Positions 1-9,168 are shown, counted from the first letter of the stretch. The stretch: DNA of 64,000 nucleotides from DATARH01 sp963778385 (GCA_963778385.1 CAVZUA010000040.1:78907-142906); one strand, 5' to 3'. A program made the numbers and translations. Notes: generated from the letters alone by a model not told the origin.

Positions 1-1
1 T

Positions 2-559
2 TCAGGGCCGTATCTGATGCTGCCGATCCTCGGTCCCTCCAATCCACGCGACGCGATCGGCGGCGGCGTCGATTCTTACGCCGACCCGGCGACAATCATC
101 GCCAAGAATGCGGACATCACCGAGCTGCTGACCTACCGTTTCGTCCTCGGTGGGATCGACGAGCGCTCCAGGGTTCTCGACATACTGGACGACCTCGAAA
201 AGAACTCGGTCGACTTTTATGCGCAGCTACGCAGCCTGTCCCAGCAGCATCGCGACGCCGAATTGCACCATGGTAAGGCGCCGGAGGCGACGCCGGGGCT
301 TTATGACGATCCTGGGAAACCACCGGCGCCCGCGCCGACGCCGGCCAAGCCCGCCGCCATGCTGGCGCCCGCGCCGCGGGCCGCGCCGTCAGTGCGACTG
401 GCGACACCGGCAAAGCCCACCGCTGTGCCGGGGCATGGCAGGCAGCATGTGGCCACCGCGCCGCGCCATTCCCCACACCGTCAGCAGACCGCGCCGAAGC
501 GATCGCTGAGCCGTGTCACCCCTTGTGCAGGCCCGCGATGCGCTCATCCAGCAGTTTGA
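2..559 (+). CDS. mlaA: MlaA/VacJ family lipoprotein, 3' part only
   Basis: The gene is cut by the window edge; the frame is open from base 2. The visible protein starts with SGPYLMLPILGPSNPRD, the typical MlaA core, followed by a helix-rich stretch to about residue 90. MlaA sits in the outer membrane and removes mislocalised phospholipids, passing them to MlaC. After that comes a Pro/Ala/Arg-rich tail of about 90 residues that is low-complexity and not part of the family core. The 3' end overlaps the convergent hpnM gene by 44 bases. In other bacteria MlaA-like genes occur near hpnM/hpnN in hopanoid loci, which fits this context. Family call firm, extent of the tail less so. Confidence 0.8.
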   Translation, partial: SGPYLMLPILGPSNPRDAIGGGVDSYADPATIIAKNADITELLTYRFVLGGIDERSRVLDILDDLEKNSVDFYAQLRSLSQQHRDAELHHGKAPEATPGLYDDPGKPPAPAPTPAKPAAMLAPAPRAAPSVRLATPAKPTAVPGHGRQHVATAPRHSPHRQQTAPKRSLSRVTPCAGPRCAHPAV

Positions 560-1130
560 CGAGCGCATCCGCGCCGCCCTGCTGCAGCACGCTGCCATAT
601 TCCGAGCGCTGGGTCGCCAGCTGGCTGATGGTGCCGTTGAGGTAAACGTCGATCGCCTGCCAGAGCGCGCCGTTCTGTCGCATCAGGTAATTGAAGATCA
701 CCTTGTCGCGATCGGCCTTGATAAAGGTCGACTGGACGAGGACGCCGTTGGCGTTGGTCGTCGTATTGGGATCGACTTCGAAGCGTTCGCCGTTGAAGTC
801 ATCGAACCGGTTGGCATAGAGCGAGATCGTGTAGCGGGAGAACGCATCGGTAACAGCCTGCTGCTGCGCCGGCTGCATCTGATTCCAGGCCGGACCGATG
901 GTCAGCCGGCTCATCAGAGCCAGGTCGTAAGTCTGGGATACAGCAAGGGCGAGGCGCTGATAGCGCTGATCGAAGCTCAATCGCTTCGCTTCCTTCATGA
1001 CCGAGAGGAGCGCGTCATAGAAGCGTTGAATCACCGCAACTGGCCCACCGGCCTCGGCCGCCGCCGTGCCGCGGAGCGCGATGGCGGCCGGCAATGGGAG
1101 CAAAAGGAAGGCGCGTCGTGAGATCGGCAT
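516..1130 (-). CDS. hpnM: MlaC-like hopanoid-associated protein HpnM
   Basis: 204-residue exported protein with a twin-arginine-like N-terminus (SRRAFLLLPLP) and a signal peptide ending near AAAEA. The body has the MlaC/Ttg2D fold pattern: PVAVIQRFYDALL near the start, YQRLALAVSQTYDLALMSR, and the C-terminal DVYLNGTISQLATQRSEY block. Family members bind lipid in the periplasm; the HpnM branch is found in hopanoid gene clusters and is thought to take part in hopanoid transport to the outer membrane. It is convergent with the mlaA end and divergent from ispH, with hpnH two genes away, which supports HpnM over a general MlaC. Confidence 0.75.
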   Translation of the reverse strand: MPISRRAFLLLPLPAAIALRGTAAAEAGGPVAVIQRFYDALLSVMKEAKRLSFDQRYQRLALAVSQTYDLALMSRLTIGPAWNQMQPAQQQAVTDAFSRYTISLYANRFDDFNGERFEVDPNTTTNANGVLVQSTFIKADRDKVIFNYLMRQNGALWQAIDVYLNGTISQLATQRSEYGSVLQQGGADALVKLLDERIAGLHKG

Positions 1131-1350
1131 GGCTTTTTACGGGTCGTTGGCGAAGTGTCAGTGATAGCAAAGCCGCGGGCGCGACACAGCCAAATCCGCA
1201 CGGCCGCCGTCACGCCGGTTGTCTCCCCGTGGCGCGCGCCCATATGCCAGGCAATTGCGCGGAGCGCGCGAACTGTGGCAGGGATAGCCGGGTGAACCTG
1301 CAGCGGTGCGGGGCAATCGCAGGACGAAACGACGAGGCGAAGCACGAGCG

Positions 1351-2292
1351 ATGATTCGAGTAGTCCTGGCCCAGCCGCGCGGCTTTTGCGCCGGTGTCGA
1401 GCGCGCGATCGAGATCGTCGAGCGGGCGCTGGAAAAATACGGGCCGCCGATCTATGTCCGGCATGAGATCGTGCACAACCGCCATGTCGTCGAGCGGCTG
1501 CGCGCCAAGGGCGCGCGCTTTGTCGACGAGATCGACGAGATTCCACCGGGCGCGGTCACGATCTTCAGCGCGCACGGCGTCGCCAGTGCGATCGAGACGC
1601 GCGCCGAGGAACGCGGCCTGCCGGTCATCGACGCCACCTGCCCGCTGGTCTCGAAGGTGCATATCGAGGGCCAGCGCTATGCCAATCAGGGCCGCGAGAT
1701 CATCCTGATCGGCCATGCCGGCCACCCCGAGATCGAAGGCACGATGGGCCGCATTACCGGCAAGGTGCATTTGATCTCGAAGCCCGAGGAGGTGGCCGGA
1801 TTGAACGTCGGCAACCCGGACAAACTCGCCTTCATCACCCAGACGACGCTCTCGGTCGACGACACGCGCGCGGTCATCGAGGCGCTGAAGGCACGCTTCC
1901 CGTCGATCGTCGGACCCGACACCAAGGACATCTGCTACGCGACGCAAAACCGCCAGCGCGCGACGCTCGAACTTGCGAAGATCGTCGATGTCGTGCTGGT
2001 GGTCGGCGCGCCGAACAGCTCCAACTCGAACCGGCTGCGCGAGATCGCCGCCGAATTTGGCGTGCCGAGCTATCTGATCGAAGACGCCAACGCGCTCGAT
2101 CCGCGTTGGCTCGCCGGGGTCTCGGCCGTCGGCATCACCGCCGGCGCCTCCGCGCCCGACGAGCTCGTCGACGAGCTTGTCGAGCATCTTCGGACGATGG
2201 ACGAGATCGAAATCGAACGCCTTTCCGGGGTGACCGAGAACGTCCGCTTCCGGATGCCCGACCAACTCGCCGAGCCGTTAGCCGGCAACTGA
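1351..2292 (+). CDS. ispH: 4-hydroxy-3-methylbut-2-enyl diphosphate reductase
   Basis: Last enzyme of the MEP pathway, reducing HMBPP to IPP and DMAPP with a [4Fe-4S] cluster. The three cluster cysteines are present at C13 (RGFCAGVERA), C97 (DATCPLVSK) and C195 (DICYATQN), and the substrate-site histidines lie in EIVHN and GHAGHPE. Length of 313 residues is normal. ATG 1351 was chosen because the protein then begins at the usual MIRVVLAQPRGFCAG and a GAGG-type ribosome site lies just upstream; a GTG at 1306 would add an unconserved leader. It is followed 21 bases later by hpnH, so isoprenoid precursor supply and hopanoid tailoring are linked. Confidence 0.96.
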   Translation: MIRVVLAQPRGFCAGVERAIEIVERALEKYGPPIYVRHEIVHNRHVVERLRAKGARFVDEIDEIPPGAVTIFSAHGVASAIETRAEERGLPVIDATCPLVSKVHIEGQRYANQGREIILIGHAGHPEIEGTMGRITGKVHLISKPEEVAGLNVGNPDKLAFITQTTLSVDDTRAVIEALKARFPSIVGPDTKDICYATQNRQRATLELAKIVDVVLVVGAPNSSNSNRLREIAAEFGVPSYLIEDANALDPRWLAGVSAVGITAGASAPDELVDELVEHLRTMDEIEIERLSGVTENVRFRMPDQLAEPLAGN

Positions 2293-2313
2293 AGCCAACC
2301 AACGAGGTTTACC

Positions 2314-3450
2314 GTGGCGATTCCGCTGCATCAGATGTTTCGCGTCGGCGGCTATGTGGTCGGTCAGCACCTGCGGGGCGTCAAGCGCTATCCGCTGGTG
2401 CTGATGCTCGAACCGCTGTTCCGCTGCAACTTGGCCTGCGCCGGCTGCGGCAAGATCGACTACCCCGATCCGATCCTCAACCAGCGCCTCTCGGTCGCCC
2501 AGTGCCTCGAATCGGTCGACGAATGCGGCGCACCCGTCGTCGTGCTGGCCGGGGGCGAGCCGCTGTTACATCGCGAGATCGAGCAGATCGCCGAAGGCAT
2601 CATCGCCCGCAAGAAATACGTCTACCTCTGCACCAACGCGCTGCTGCTCGAAAAGAAGATCGACCTGTTCAAGCCGAACCCGTATTTCGCCTGGACCGTG
2701 CATCTCGACGGCGACAAGGCGGATCACGACCGTTCGGTGTGCCAGGATGGCGTCTACGACCGCGCGGTCGAGGCGCTGCGGCTCGCCAAGTCGCGCGGCT
2801 TCCGGGTCAACATCAACGCGACGCTGTTCGACACCGCCGATCCCGATCGCATGGCGCATTTCTTCGACGCGGCGACCGAGATGGGCATCGACGGCATCAC
2901 CGTATCGCCCGGATATGCCTATGAGCGCGCCCCCGACCAGGCGCATTTCCTCAACCGCCGGCGCACCAAGGAGCTGTTCCGCGACATTTTCCGCCGCGAC
3001 CCGAAGCGACGCTGGCAGTTTAACCAGTCGAGCCTGTTCCTCGATTTCCTCGCCGGCAACCAGACCTATCACTGCACGCCGTGGGGTAATCCGTGCCGCA
3101 ATTATTTCGGCTGGCAACGGCCGTGCTATCTGCTGGGCGAAGGCTATGCCGGCAGCTTCAAGGCGCTGATGGAGGAAACCGACTGGGATTCCTATGGCAC
3201 CGGCAATTACGAGAAATGCGCGGACTGCATGGTGCATAGCGGCTACGAGGCGAGCGCCGTCATGGACTCGGTGCGGCGCCCGTGGAAGGCCGCGGCGGTG
3301 GCGCTGCGCGGGATCAAGACCAATGGCGAGATGGCGCCGGAGATCGACCTCGGCCGGCAGCGCCCGGCGCAATACGTCTTCTCGAACCATGTCGAGAAGG
3401 CGATGTCAAAGCTGACGGGTAAGCGCCCGGCGCCCGAAAGTGCCGACTAA
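2314..3450 (+). CDS. hpnH: Adenosyl-hopene transferase HpnH (radical SAM)
   Basis: Radical SAM enzyme that joins a 5'-deoxyadenosyl unit to diploptene, the first step towards extended C35 hopanoids. The cluster motif is CNLACAGC (C38, C42, C45), followed by the family-typical GKIDYPDPIL. VVLAGGEPLLH is the SAM-binding GGEP motif and WTVHLDGDKADHD is a conserved HpnH stretch. Further cysteines occur in the C-terminal part (YHCTPWGNPC, EKCADCMVHSGYEAS). GTG is the start: MAIPLHQMFRVGGYV matches the family N-terminus and GAGG lies 6 bases upstream. The gene is likely co-transcribed with ispH. Confidence 0.96.
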   Translation: MAIPLHQMFRVGGYVVGQHLRGVKRYPLVLMLEPLFRCNLACAGCGKIDYPDPILNQRLSVAQCLESVDECGAPVVVLAGGEPLLHREIEQIAEGIIARKKYVYLCTNALLLEKKIDLFKPNPYFAWTVHLDGDKADHDRSVCQDGVYDRAVEALRLAKSRGFRVNINATLFDTADPDRMAHFFDAATEMGIDGITVSPGYAYERAPDQAHFLNRRRTKELFRDIFRRDPKRRWQFNQSSLFLDFLAGNQTYHCTPWGNPCRNYFGWQRPCYLLGEGYAGSFKALMEETDWDSYGTGNYEKCADCMVHSGYEASAVMDSVRRPWKAAAVALRGIKTNGEMAPEIDLGRQRPAQYVFSNHVEKAMSKLTGKRPAPESAD

Positions 3451-3474
3451 ATCTGGTCGTGACGAATACGGGAC

Positions 3475-3505
3475 GGGCGGTGGAAGACGCTTCGCTTTTC
3501 CGCCC
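3475..3505. repeat. Small palindromic element downstream of hpnH
   Basis: Six-base arms gggcgg / ccgccc enclose an imperfect inner stem ending in a TTCG-type loop (gacgcttcgc). It lies 25 bases after the hpnH stop, so it may act as a terminator, but no clear T run follows the right arm. Elements of this kind are scattered through alphaproteobacterial genomes. Confidence 0.45.
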
Positions 3506-3575
3506 TACATTGTTTTGCTCGTGCGAGCCGGATCACGTCCGGCCAAGTCGTGGCGTGTGAAAAGTCGGAGGAAGA

Positions 3576-3845
3576 ATGCCTGACGTCGGGGGTATCGCGG
3601 GGGACCGGCTCAAGAGCTTGATCGAGCGCATCGAGCGGCTGGAGGAAGAAAAGAAGACGCTGGCGAACGATATCAAGGAAGTCTATGCCGAAGCCAAGGG
3701 CACCGGCTTCGACACCAAGATCATGCGCCAGATCATCCGGCTGCGGCGGATGGACAAGGACGACCTCGACGAGCAGGAGACGCTGCTCGATGTCTATCGC
3801 CGCGCCCTAGGCATGCTGCCGTCGGAGAGCGAGGCGGCGGCGTAG
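3576..3845 (+). CDS. gapR: GapR-family nucleoid-associated protein (DUF2312)
   Basis: 89-residue, coiled-coil-rich protein. The signature LIERIERLEEEKKTLANDIKEVYAEAKGTGFD and KIMRQIIRLRRMDKDD segments are diagnostic for the GapR/UPF0335 family. In Caulobacter GapR binds overtwisted AT-rich DNA ahead of replication and transcription and aids topoisomerases. A good Shine-Dalgarno (GGAGGAAGA) sits just before the ATG. Its stop codon directly abuts the stop of the convergent threonine aldolase gene. Confidence 0.93.
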   Translation: MPDVGGIAGDRLKSLIERIERLEEEKKTLANDIKEVYAEAKGTGFDTKIMRQIIRLRRMDKDDLDEQETLLDVYRRALGMLPSESEAAA

Positions 3846-4895
3846 CTATTCCGCCGCTTTTGCCGGCAGCGCGCAGTGGCGGCGCAAGGAGGCGGCGAGG
3901 GCGTCGGCTTCGGCCTCGGTCACGTCGAAGCGGCACACGAAACGGGCGAGAATCGCGCTGCGCCGGTAGAACTGGAAGCCGTCGGCCTCCAGCGCGTCCA
4001 TGACGCCCAGCGGCAGTTCGAGGAAGAGTTCGTTGGCCTCGACCGGGGCAAGGCGCCTAAGGCCGGGCACGCCCTCGATCCCGGCGGCGATGCGCGCGGC
4101 GGCGGCATTCGATTGCGCCGCGAGACGCAGCCACAGTCCGTTTTCGATGTACGCCATCAGCTGCGCCGATGCGAAGCGCATCTTCGACCAGACCTGGCCG
4201 GCGCGCCGCAACTGGATCGCCAGACCGTCGGCGATGTCGGGCGAAAACACGACGATCGCGTCGCACAACGCGCCGCCGTTCTTGGTCGCGCCGAACGACA
4301 GGATGTCGACCCCCGCGCGCCAGGACAACTCGGCCGGCGTGCAGCCGAGCCGGGCCACGGCATTGGCGAAGCGCGCGCCATCCATATGCACCTTGAGCCC
4401 GCGCGCCTTGGCGACCGCGGCGACCACGCGAACCTCGTCGAGCGCGTAGACCGCGCCGAGATCGGTCGCCTGGGTCAGGTTGACCGCCGCCGGTTGGCCG
4501 CGATGCAGCTGGCCCGGCGGGAATGCCGCGAGGGCACGCGACAGCTCGTCCGCATCGACCTTGCCGTCAGGCCCGGCGACCGGCGCCAGCTTGAGGCCGC
4601 CACCGAAAAATCCCGCGGCGTTAGCCTCGGAAGTATTGATATGCGCCGCCGGGTTGCAGAACACGAGACCCCAGGACGGCGCGATCGCCGCCAGCGATAG
4701 CGCGTTGGCGGCGGTGCCGGTCGAGACCGGGAACACCCGCACGCGGGTCTCGAACAGGTCCGAGAAGCGCTCCTGGAGCCGCGCCGTCCACTCGTCGGCG
4801 CCGTAGCCAAGCGCGGTGCCCTCGTTGGCGCGCACCAGCGCGTCGAGGATTTCCGGCGCGGCGCGGCCGGTATTGTCACTGCGGTAGTCGATCAT
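3846..4895 (-). CDS. ltaE: Low-specificity L-threonine aldolase family protein
   Basis: PLP-dependent fold-type I enzyme of the beta-eliminating lyase family, cleaving threonine or allo-threonine to glycine and acetaldehyde. The protein starts MIDYRSDNTG, the usual N-terminus. The PLP lysine is K205 in SFGATKNGG, and HMDGARFANA carries the conserved aspartate (D172) that holds the pyridine nitrogen. 349 residues is normal. The next gene in the same direction ends upstream after only 20 bases, so they may be one transcript, though no functional link is evident. Substrate preference cannot be read from the sequence. Confidence 0.88.
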   Translation of the reverse strand: MIDYRSDNTGRAAPEILDALVRANEGTALGYGADEWTARLQERFSDLFETRVRVFPVSTGTAANALSLAAIAPSWGLVFCNPAAHINTSEANAAGFFGGGLKLAPVAGPDGKVDADELSRALAAFPPGQLHRGQPAAVNLTQATDLGAVYALDEVRVVAAVAKARGLKVHMDGARFANAVARLGCTPAELSWRAGVDILSFGATKNGGALCDAIVVFSPDIADGLAIQLRRAGQVWSKMRFASAQLMAYIENGLWLRLAAQSNAAAARIAAGIEGVPGLRRLAPVEANELFLELPLGVMDALEADGFQFYRRSAILARFVCRFDVTEAEADALAASLRRHCALPAKAAE

Positions 4896-4915
4896 CGAAG
4901 GGAAGTCCCCGCCGG

Positions 4916-6286
4916 TTACGCCCCTCCGCGGGCGGCGGCGAGGTGGGCACGATTATGCGGTGAATGCGCCGCGCTCGCCAGAGGACGCGCGCGCGGCACC
5001 AGCACCGCGATCCGCACCTTCTTATGCGATTCGCGCGGTGCCGGGCGGGGCGGCGCATCGCGCAGGGTCACGACGAAAGGCTGGCGTGTCCCCTCGGCGG
5101 CCGGGGCAGGCGGCACGCTGCCGGATCGCACAGGCGTCCGCTTCTCGAGCGGTGCACCGTCCGGCGCGATGCTCAGCGCATCGAGGATGACGGGAGCGTC
5201 GACAAATCGCCGCTTCGGGATGTCCTCGATCATCGTGTCGGCGACCGCGAGCCCACCGGTAAAGGCCGCACGCGGCACGGCCGTCGCGAAGCGTCGGTTC
5301 TTGTACGCGCCGTCGGCGTCGCCGACCGTCTCCTCGGGCGCAAGCGGGAACCAGGCGACCGCAGGCGCCGCGCCGATATCCCCCGGCCGGCTCAGCCCGA
5401 TGCCGGCGGTGCCGAGAAACGCGACGGCGGCCGGGCTGTAGTCCGTGGCCTGGAGCTTGCCGCCCGGAACCCAGCCCCAGCGGTCGTCGATGCGCACCCA
5501 GCGGCCGTAATGCGACGACGCGAAGCCCCACGCCGCGCGATCGATCCAGGTCCAGCCCCAGGGCGGCAGGTAGCGCCACACGCCATCGCGATAAGGCGCC
5601 CATTCGACCGCGACGTCGCCGGGAAACCAGACATCACCCCATTTCGAATTATGTTCCCATCGCCCGGCACTGGGGAGCGCGGCCGTGCCGGTGATATCCG
5701 GCCATTTTTGCGGCGCGGTCAGATTGGCGCTGTCGCTTTGCGAGCGCCACCACTCGCTGAACGAGTCGGAACCGACCGCAAAGCTCCGGTCGTCGAGGCC
5801 ACCGCCGAGCCGCGCCTCGCCGCCAAAGACGCGGATCGTCGGTGGCGTGTTCGCGTCGCCGGCGGCGATGTCGTACTCGCCCGGCTGGTCGAGCCAGACC
5901 CCGCCGCGCGGCAGATCGATCTCGACCGTCTTGGCCGCCTGCGTCTGATCGAGGTGGATGCCGATCCGGCCGTTTGTCAGGCTAAGTTGCTGCGCCGCCC
6001 CGTCGAGCCGCAGCACGCGCAGCTCGCTCCCCGGCGCGAGCGCCACCCGCGCGCCGGGACTGCGCCACTCGGCTTCGGCGTTGGCGGCGGTCCGCAGACC
6101 GGATGCCGCCGCGACCGGCTCGTTGACAAGCGCCGGCGACCATCCGCCCTCGGGCGGATGGTACAGCACGGTGCCATCGGTTGCGCTGATCCGACCGACG
6201 ATCGGCGATGCGCTGTCGGCCGCCCACACCTGCCCGGCCAAGCCGAATGAAACGGCGAGGCCGCACAATAATCCCCTGATCCCCAT
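4916..6286 (-). CDS. Exported DUF6600 / FecR-like protein
   Basis: 456 residues with a clear signal peptide (MGIRGLLCGLAVSFGLAGQVWAA). The first half resembles FecR-type beta-rich domains (GSELRVLRLDG, GRIGIHLDQTQ, PRGGVWLDQPGEYDI). Residues about 230-280 hold a tryptophan-rich DUF6600 block with YRDGVWRYLPPWGWTWID and WGWVPG. The C-terminal 60 residues are Pro/Arg-rich and probably disordered. No enzymatic residues are recognised; a periplasmic or surface location is inferred from the signal peptide. Function of the family is unknown. Confidence 0.8.
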   Translation of the reverse strand: MGIRGLLCGLAVSFGLAGQVWAADSASPIVGRISATDGTVLYHPPEGGWSPALVNEPVAAASGLRTAANAEAEWRSPGARVALAPGSELRVLRLDGAAQQLSLTNGRIGIHLDQTQAAKTVEIDLPRGGVWLDQPGEYDIAAGDANTPPTIRVFGGEARLGGGLDDRSFAVGSDSFSEWWRSQSDSANLTAPQKWPDITGTAALPSAGRWEHNSKWGDVWFPGDVAVEWAPYRDGVWRYLPPWGWTWIDRAAWGFASSHYGRWVRIDDRWGWVPGGKLQATDYSPAAVAFLGTAGIGLSRPGDIGAAPAVAWFPLAPEETVGDADGAYKNRRFATAVPRAAFTGGLAVADTMIEDIPKRRFVDAPVILDALSIAPDGAPLEKRTPVRSGSVPPAPAAEGTRQPFVVTLRDAPPRPAPRESHKKVRIAVLVPRARPLASAAHSPHNRAHLAAARGGA

Positions 6287-6347
6287 GGCCTGACCATAAC
6301 ATGGTCTGCCGATGCCGATAAGGCTTTGTCTTTATTCTCCCAAATTT

Positions 6348-8177
6348 TCAATCATCGGATGCTGCATGATGCAGCTTAAACAACTCGTCATCTCCCAATT
6401 CTTCGCGATGACGCGCTTCTAATTCGCGGTAATAGCGACGCAGCGCAAAAGCTTCGCTCAGATAACCTTGGACGCGTCGGTCGCGCGAATTATCGACAAC
6501 GACCAGCGTTTCGGCCGCCGAGGCGATGAAATGATCGAGCGTTTCGCGAATCGGCTGACCCGGTGTCAGGAAATGGTCGGCGCCGCGGGCGATGTCGCGA
6601 ACACAAAGCGCCCCGCCGCCGTCGTGGTAGCGGGCGCTGTGGGCTTCGGCCAGATCGATATAGCCGCGATAGCCGCCTTTCTCGTCGACTGCGAAGACGC
6701 GGATATGCGCGCCGATCGGAAACTGGCCGCATAATTCGTCGAGCGTCTGGTCGAGCGGCACCGTGGCGAAATCGCGGCGCATCAGGCTCGAGACCTGAAG
6801 GTCGTGCAGCCAGCCGACATCGTGCGGGCTGTGCAGCGCCACGCCGCGCAGATGGAATCGCCAGGTCGCGAACGAGTAGCCGAACCAGTGCCGGACGACG
6901 AGGACCGAGACAATCACCGCCACGGTGACCCCAAGCGTCGCCGAAAAATCGCTGGTCGCTTCGAGCACGAGCAGAATCATCGTCATCGGCGCGCCGACGA
7001 CGCCCGCGGCAAGCGCGCCCATGCCGGCGAGGATGAAGCTGGCGTCGTTGAGCGTCGTTCCCGGCATCAGCCGGTGCAGAATGGCGGCGAACGCGGCGCC
7101 AAAGAGCGCGCCGAGATACAGCGATGAGCTGAACATGCCGCCGCGAAACCCGGTGCCGATCGACACAGCGGAGCCGATGATCTTGGCCGCGATCAACCCC
7201 ATCAGCAGCGGGATTTCGACGCCGTAGGGGCCGTTCGAAATCGTGTTTTCGATGCCGCCATGGCCGCTGCCGAGAATTTGCGGAAAGAACCAGGCGAAAT
7301 TGCCGAGCACGAGGCCACCCACCGCCGGCCGCGCCCAGGTCGGCAGCGAGGCGCGCTTGGTCCATTGCTCGACAAACGTCACGCCGACCATCGCCGCGAT
7401 CGCCAAAAGTCCGGCGATGAAGCCGAGCGCGGCGAGGATCAGGTAATTGGTCGCGTAGAGGTCGACATGGCTGTAGACGACAAAGATCGGTTGCTCACCG
7501 AACAGCCCGCGGCTGACCAGCGTCGCGAAGACCGCGGCGAGCACCACCGGGACCAGTGTCGTCAGCGTGTACGAGCCGATGATCAGCTCGAACGCGTAGA
7601 ATGCGCCGGCAAGCGGCGCGTTGAATGCCGCGGCGATGGCGGCGGCCGCGCCGCAGCCGACATAGGTACGCAGATCGCCGCGCCGCAGATGCAGATAGCG
7701 GCCGATGCGCGAGGCGGTTCCGGCGCCGAGCTGGGTATAGGCGGCTTCGAGGCCGACCGAAGCGCCAACCCCGGCGGACAGCACGGTCAGCCCGCACAGC
7801 CGCAGGCTGTCGGAGAGCGACATGTGGCCGCCATGCAGCGCATTGGCCTCGATCGCATCGACGATGTCGCGGGGCTTCCAGCGCCACAGTGCGTAGGCGA
7901 CGAGGCCGTAGACGATACCGCCGATCGCCGGCACCAGCAGCACCCGCCAGCGGTCGATATGAACGAGCCCGCTGAGATGCTCCTCGAGCGAGACGCCGAA
8001 CAGCAGGTGATGCAACTCGGCGACGGCAAGCCGAGTGAGCGCGACGCCAAGTGCGATTAACGCGCCGATCAGCGCGGCGACGACGCTGAGGCCGAGTTCG
8101 CTGTTACGGATGTTGTGACGCGCCCATAGCCGGGCGCGCGCCCGGACCACGGTCGAAAGGCTTCGTCGAGGATGCAC
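6348..8177 (-). CDS. Divergent ClC-type chloride channel/antiporter with C-terminal CBS region
   Basis: Multi-spanning ClC-family protein followed by about 150 cytoplasmic residues shaped like a CBS pair (SSLMRRDFATVPLDQTLDEL ... VVVDNSRDRRVQGYLSEA). The gating-glutamate motif is altered: GASVGLEAAYTQLGAG replaces the usual GREGP but keeps the glutamate. The second motif reads GFRGGMFSSSLYLGA instead of GIFAP. The start is uncertain. The frame is open to 8288 but only with a TTG there and an unconserved leader; GTG at 8177 (VHPRRSL), preceded by an AAGGG, is preferred here. Whether it is a channel or a proton-coupled antiporter cannot be decided. Confidence 0.82.
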   Translation of the reverse strand: MHPRRSLSTVVRARARLWARHNIRNSELGLSVVAALIGALIALGVALTRLAVAELHHLLFGVSLEEHLSGLVHIDRWRVLLVPAIGGIVYGLVAYALWRWKPRDIVDAIEANALHGGHMSLSDSLRLCGLTVLSAGVGASVGLEAAYTQLGAGTASRIGRYLHLRRGDLRTYVGCGAAAAIAAAFNAPLAGAFYAFELIIGSYTLTTLVPVVLAAVFATLVSRGLFGEQPIFVVYSHVDLYATNYLILAALGFIAGLLAIAAMVGVTFVEQWTKRASLPTWARPAVGGLVLGNFAWFFPQILGSGHGGIENTISNGPYGVEIPLLMGLIAAKIIGSAVSIGTGFRGGMFSSSLYLGALFGAAFAAILHRLMPGTTLNDASFILAGMGALAAGVVGAPMTMILLVLEATSDFSATLGVTVAVIVSVLVVRHWFGYSFATWRFHLRGVALHSPHDVGWLHDLQVSSLMRRDFATVPLDQTLDELCGQFPIGAHIRVFAVDEKGGYRGYIDLAEAHSARYHDGGGALCVRDIARGADHFLTPGQPIRETLDHFIASAAETLVVVDNSRDRRVQGYLSEAFALRRYYRELEARHREELGDDELFKLHHAASDD

Positions 8178-8505
8178 CCCTTGTTCTTCGGTGACGATCA
8201 ACACCCGACCTTCGACCGCGAACGCAAACAGCGGAGCGCCGGCGCTCGCCGAAAACCACCCCGCGAGACCGGTACAACTCGTGTACAAGATGGGACTCTA
8301 CTCTCGGCGCGCAAGCGTTAATCCGGCTCGAGTTGTCGGATGCGGCAGTTTGCCTGTGGCTTTCGAGGGTTTTGCTACTGGGGCTGCTACCAAACCGTCT
8401 TAGCCGCTGCGGCGGCTTCGTCGTCGCCGGCAGAAGGATGCACGTAAACCGTTAGCATCACTTTTGGCGGGGCGCGGCGAAGTCGCCCGGAGACTACCTC
8501 ACTGG
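8178..8505. other. Intergenic stretch with no supported gene
   Basis: No coding frame, RNA gene or clear palindrome was recognised between the channel start and the next ORF. It should hold the promoter of the ClC gene on the minus strand. If the longer TTG start at 8288 is used, the gap shrinks to about 215 bases. Confidence 0.4.
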
Positions 8506-9066
8506 CTACTTGCCTCCCCCTGGATCGATCGGGGCTCGAAGTCCACTCTCGCACTTCGCCGAAGGGCTCAACACGATCCTAATTTTGTGACGGCGGATTC
8601 GGTCGGCGACTTCCAGCGAGACTAGGCGCGCCAGCAAAATCGTCGTGTACATCTGGCCGAGCAATGCCTCCAACATCACCAGCGATCGAGCGAAGGGGTG
8701 TACTGGCGTGATGTCGCTCAGGCCGAGCGAACTGAGCGTTATCATCGAGAGATAGAAGAAGCGCCAACCCGTCCAGGTAGACGTAGGCGACGCTTGTCTG
8801 CCGGCTTGGATCGTGTTGTGGAGTCTGTCGGCCGCTTCGAGCATGCCATCCGGGGTCGCCAGCCGGGCGACGGCGGCATCGATGATCGCGTTGTACTCGA
8901 CGAGCTTCTCGGCCCGATCAGCTTGCGTCGGGATCGTGTCTTTGGGAAAACGATGGCGAAACCACGGGCCGGTCAGCGCGTGAACCTGTTTTGGAAAGCG
9001 CCAATTGATGACAAACCGGCCACGTTGCCGATCCCATGAGACATCGGGCGTGCGAGCGACCTGCAT
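8506..9066 (-). CDS. Chimeric ORF: integrase-like N-terminus joined to a K+-channel pore
   Basis: 186 residues. Residues about 100-155 are the pore helix, filter and last helix of a two-TM-type ion channel (FFYLSMITLSSLGLSDITP, then ARSLVMLEALLGQMYTTILLARLVSL). The filter reads SSLGLSD at 112-118 where TTVGYGD is usual, so K+ selectivity is doubtful. No first membrane helix precedes it. Instead residues 10-60 (WDRQRGRFVINWRFPKQV, FRHRFPKDT) resemble the N-terminal arm of phage-type tyrosine recombinases. The ORF looks like a recombination product of two genes; it may not give a working channel. Channel part confident, integrase part tentative. Confidence 0.55.
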   Translation of the reverse strand: MQVARTPDVSWDRQRGRFVINWRFPKQVHALTGPWFRHRFPKDTIPTQADRAEKLVEYNAIIDAAVARLATPDGMLEAADRLHNTIQAGRQASPTSTWTGWRFFYLSMITLSSLGLSDITPVHPFARSLVMLEALLGQMYTTILLARLVSLEVADRIRRHKIRIVLSPSAKCESGLRAPIDPGGGK

Positions 9067-9168
9067 ATTTGTATCCCCCTCTGTATCCCCGGTGTGGGGC
9101 AGTGAGGGCAGATCGCTCGGAATCCGGCAGTTTACCTTGTGTTTTGCAAGGTGACCGGGCTAACCCGT

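Noticed and set aside
1210..2265. Long minus-strand open frame opposite ispH
   Set aside because: Shadow frame of a GC-rich gene; no recognisable motif, while ispH on the plus strand has all catalytic residues.
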